Of a DNA stretch of 32,442 nt, positions 31,414 through 32,442 are shown one piece after another (positions within the stretch are counted from its first letter, which is position 1; each line of letters opens with the position of its first letter). The stretch is from contig PBDC01000082.1 of the NCBI GenBank assembly GCA_002717185.1, positions 1-32,442 of the forward strand, given 5' to 3'. The position numbers were made by a program, and so were the translations under genes. Below the pieces are notes generated by a model. The model did not search any database. It had not been told where the DNA came from and was given only the letters and a program-made list of their open reading frames with translations. The DNA comes from Rhodospirillaceae bacterium (GTDB taxonomy: Bacteria; Pseudomonadota; Alphaproteobacteria; UBA8366; GCA-2717185).

Positions 31414-32178
31414 CTAACTGACCATTTTGAACCGCGTGCCGCATATGAGGATGGTATCACCATCGACGTCACAGCCGCGTTTTTTGGCCGCGGTGGTTAG
31501 TGCAAATCGATCGGCCACGGTGATGTCGACGCCTGCAAGCCCCTCCCCCCGTCCGTCTGTCGCGGGTACGAAACGCAATATCGCATTTTCTAAAGGCAGC
31601 AGTGGCGTGCCCCAGCTGTCGGTAACCGGCTTCACGGCAAGAATATTTCCCCATCGGGCGGCGAGGCCTGGCGGGTCGTCGCTTTGTAACTCCGCTGCCG
31701 TGATACCTGTGATCCTGTCGGTTCGCACTGAATTTTGCCAAGCGGTGCCTGCTGGATGCCAAGGCCCGTCTGGGGCGCCATTCCCTGAACTGCAACTAGT
31801 TTCCAGAATCGCGCCACCTGTATCCCGAGGGTGCAGTTGTAGGCCTTCATAGTTGTCATAGCGCATGTGATTGATAACTCGAACCCCAAGTGCTTCGCAG
31901 CGCGCCTGTCGGTTGGCAACATCGTCGCATTGGGTGATCACCATGTACCCGCCTTCGCCGTCACGGCGTTCGAGATAGCGTCCCGCAGCCGTGTTCTCGC
32001 GAAACGGGGCAACCACTTCCAGGAAGTTATTACCAATCGGCAGTAGTGCATTAACCAGGCCGAATTTCTTGACGGCTGGGTCGCGGTGACAGGTTGTAAT
32101 CCCGAGTACTGCTTCCAGATCGGCAATGGCAGGGTCGAGTTCGCGTGCGATGAGGCAAATTTGGCGCAGTCGGAGCAT
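31414..32178 (-). CDS. VOC-superfamily, glyoxalase-like-domain protein
   Basis: A 254-residue protein with a glyoxalase-like beta-alpha-beta domain at the N-terminus (MLRLRQICLIARELDPAIADLEAVLGI; LLPIGNNFLEVVAPFRENTAAGRYLERRDGEGGYMVITQ). There is a second, weaker module from about residue 157 (TAAELQSDDPPGLAARWGNIL; AILRFVPATDGRGEGLAGVDI). The start lies three bases after the stop of the amidohydrolase gene, so it is in the same operon with little room for its own ribosome site. It may act on the same substrate as the flavin enzyme 80 bp downstream. The family is functionally mixed. Confidence 0.8.
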   Translation of the reverse strand: MLRLRQICLIARELDPAIADLEAVLGITTCHRDPAVKKFGLVNALLPIGNNFLEVVAPFRENTAAGRYLERRDGEGGYMVITQCDDVANRQARCEALGVRVINHMRYDNYEGLQLHPRDTGGAILETSCSSGNGAPDGPWHPAGTAWQNSVRTDRITGITAAELQSDDPPGLAARWGNILAVKPVTDSWGTPLLPLENAILRFVPATDGRGEGLAGVDITVADRFALTTAAKKRGCDVDGDTILICGTRFKMVS

Positions 32179-32181
32179 GGT

Positions 32182-32442
32182 TTAGAACTCGGCAAACGCT
32201 AGGGTAGGTGTGTCACCGAGCGTCATCGTAGTGGCTAATAAGGTTCTGCTGCGTTTGACCTGAAAGCGATTGTTCTCGCGCTTCGCGATGCGATCTATAT
32301 CCATTGTCGGATCCCTGTCGACCAACAGGTAATTCGCGAAACCGCCTTCGGCAACACGGTTTTCGCACGTTAGGTCGATCAGGTCGGCGGCGGAACGCGT
32401 GGCGATACGCAGCGCATCCAACGGCGAGACGGGGACGAACGA
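32182..32442 (-). CDS. Amidohydrolase-family protein, C-terminal part only (cut by window edge)
   Basis: The last 86 residues of a gene that enters from the right edge. The frame is open to the end of the window, so the start is not included. PLDALRIATRSAADLIDL, then RVAEGGFANYLLVDRDPTMDI is the usual end of metal-dependent amidohydrolases (imidazolonepropionase and prolidase-like: PLEALRAAT-x-x-A-A-x-x-L-G, then G-x-x-A-D-x-V-x-x-D-x-D-P-L-x-D-I). The Asp of the ADLV motif is replaced here by Asn (FANYLLV). The gene forms an operon with the VOC protein. Catalytic residues lie outside the window. Confidence 0.7.
   Translation of the reverse strand, partial: SFVPVSPLDALRIATRSAADLIDLTCENRVAEGGFANYLLVDRDPTMDIDRIAKRENNRFQVKRSRTLLATTMTLGDTPTLAFAEF

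Noticed and set aside
1..32442. CRISPR arrays, tRNA or rRNA genes, transposases, integrases, att sites
   Set aside because: No regularly spaced direct repeats, cloverleaf sequences or mobile-element proteins were recognised on reading both strands; no computation was run.

Overview
The window looks like chromosomal DNA from an alphaproteobacterium, probably an uncultured and possibly marine lineage related to Rhodospirillales. This rests on protein style, moderately high GC, and an AprM-type adenylylsulfate reductase beside a single-chain Sat. No rRNA, tRNA, CRISPR array, IS element or phage gene was seen. Gene density is high, but at least two intergenic gaps hold decayed gene fragments.

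Layout. 1-239 (-): start of a TPR protein cut by the window edge. 387-4907 (-): sat, aprM, aprB and aprA in transcription order, closed by an intrinsic terminator. These encode the sulfite to APS to sulfate plus ATP route (reverse Apr/Sat). 5246-5683 (+): a small cupin divergent from sat. 5989-6210 (-): a relic of an amidase C-terminus. 6317-14874 (+): a long co-directional run of acylating aldehyde dehydrogenase (SauS-like), a two-gene succinyl-CoA-synthetase-like CoA ligase, a histidine phosphatase, a DUF1446/AtuA protein with its small partner, a luciferase-like (LLM) flavin oxidoreductase, an alpha/beta hydrolase and an EamA transporter. 14877-19925 (-): a lipoamide-dehydrogenase-like flavoprotein, aminopeptidase N and a metallo-beta-lactamase (MBL) hydrolase. 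20103-21887 (+): a gamma-glutamyltransferase-family protein, followed by a frameshifted LivF relic. 22306-24207 (-): an SDR and a 3-hydroxyisobutyrate-dehydrogenase-like reductase. 24303-27342 (+): a lactonase-like MBL, thioredoxin reductase and an FMN 2-hydroxyacid oxidase, ended by a terminator-like hairpin. 27726-28604 (-): a VOC protein. 28755-30069 (+): GreB and a GloB-like MBL. 30134-32442 (-): an amidohydrolase (cut by the edge), a second VOC protein and an acyl-CoA-dehydrogenase-fold flavin enzyme.

How the genes may work together. The sulfite-oxidising operon lies about 1.4 kb from an acylating aldehyde dehydrogenase plus NDP-forming CoA ligase. That enzyme pair has the chemistry expected for interconverting sulfoacetate, sulfoacetyl-CoA and sulfoacetaldehyde. 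If the substrate is a C2 sulfonate, desulfonation elsewhere (no xsc is visible here) would release sulfite that AprBAM/Sat oxidises to sulfate with ATP formation. This is a hypothesis: Apr/Sat and the enzyme families are clear from sequence, but the organic substrate is not. A 7+5+7 inverted repeat just upstream of the aldehyde dehydrogenase and an 18-bp perfect palindrome upstream of the SDR are the best candidate operators.
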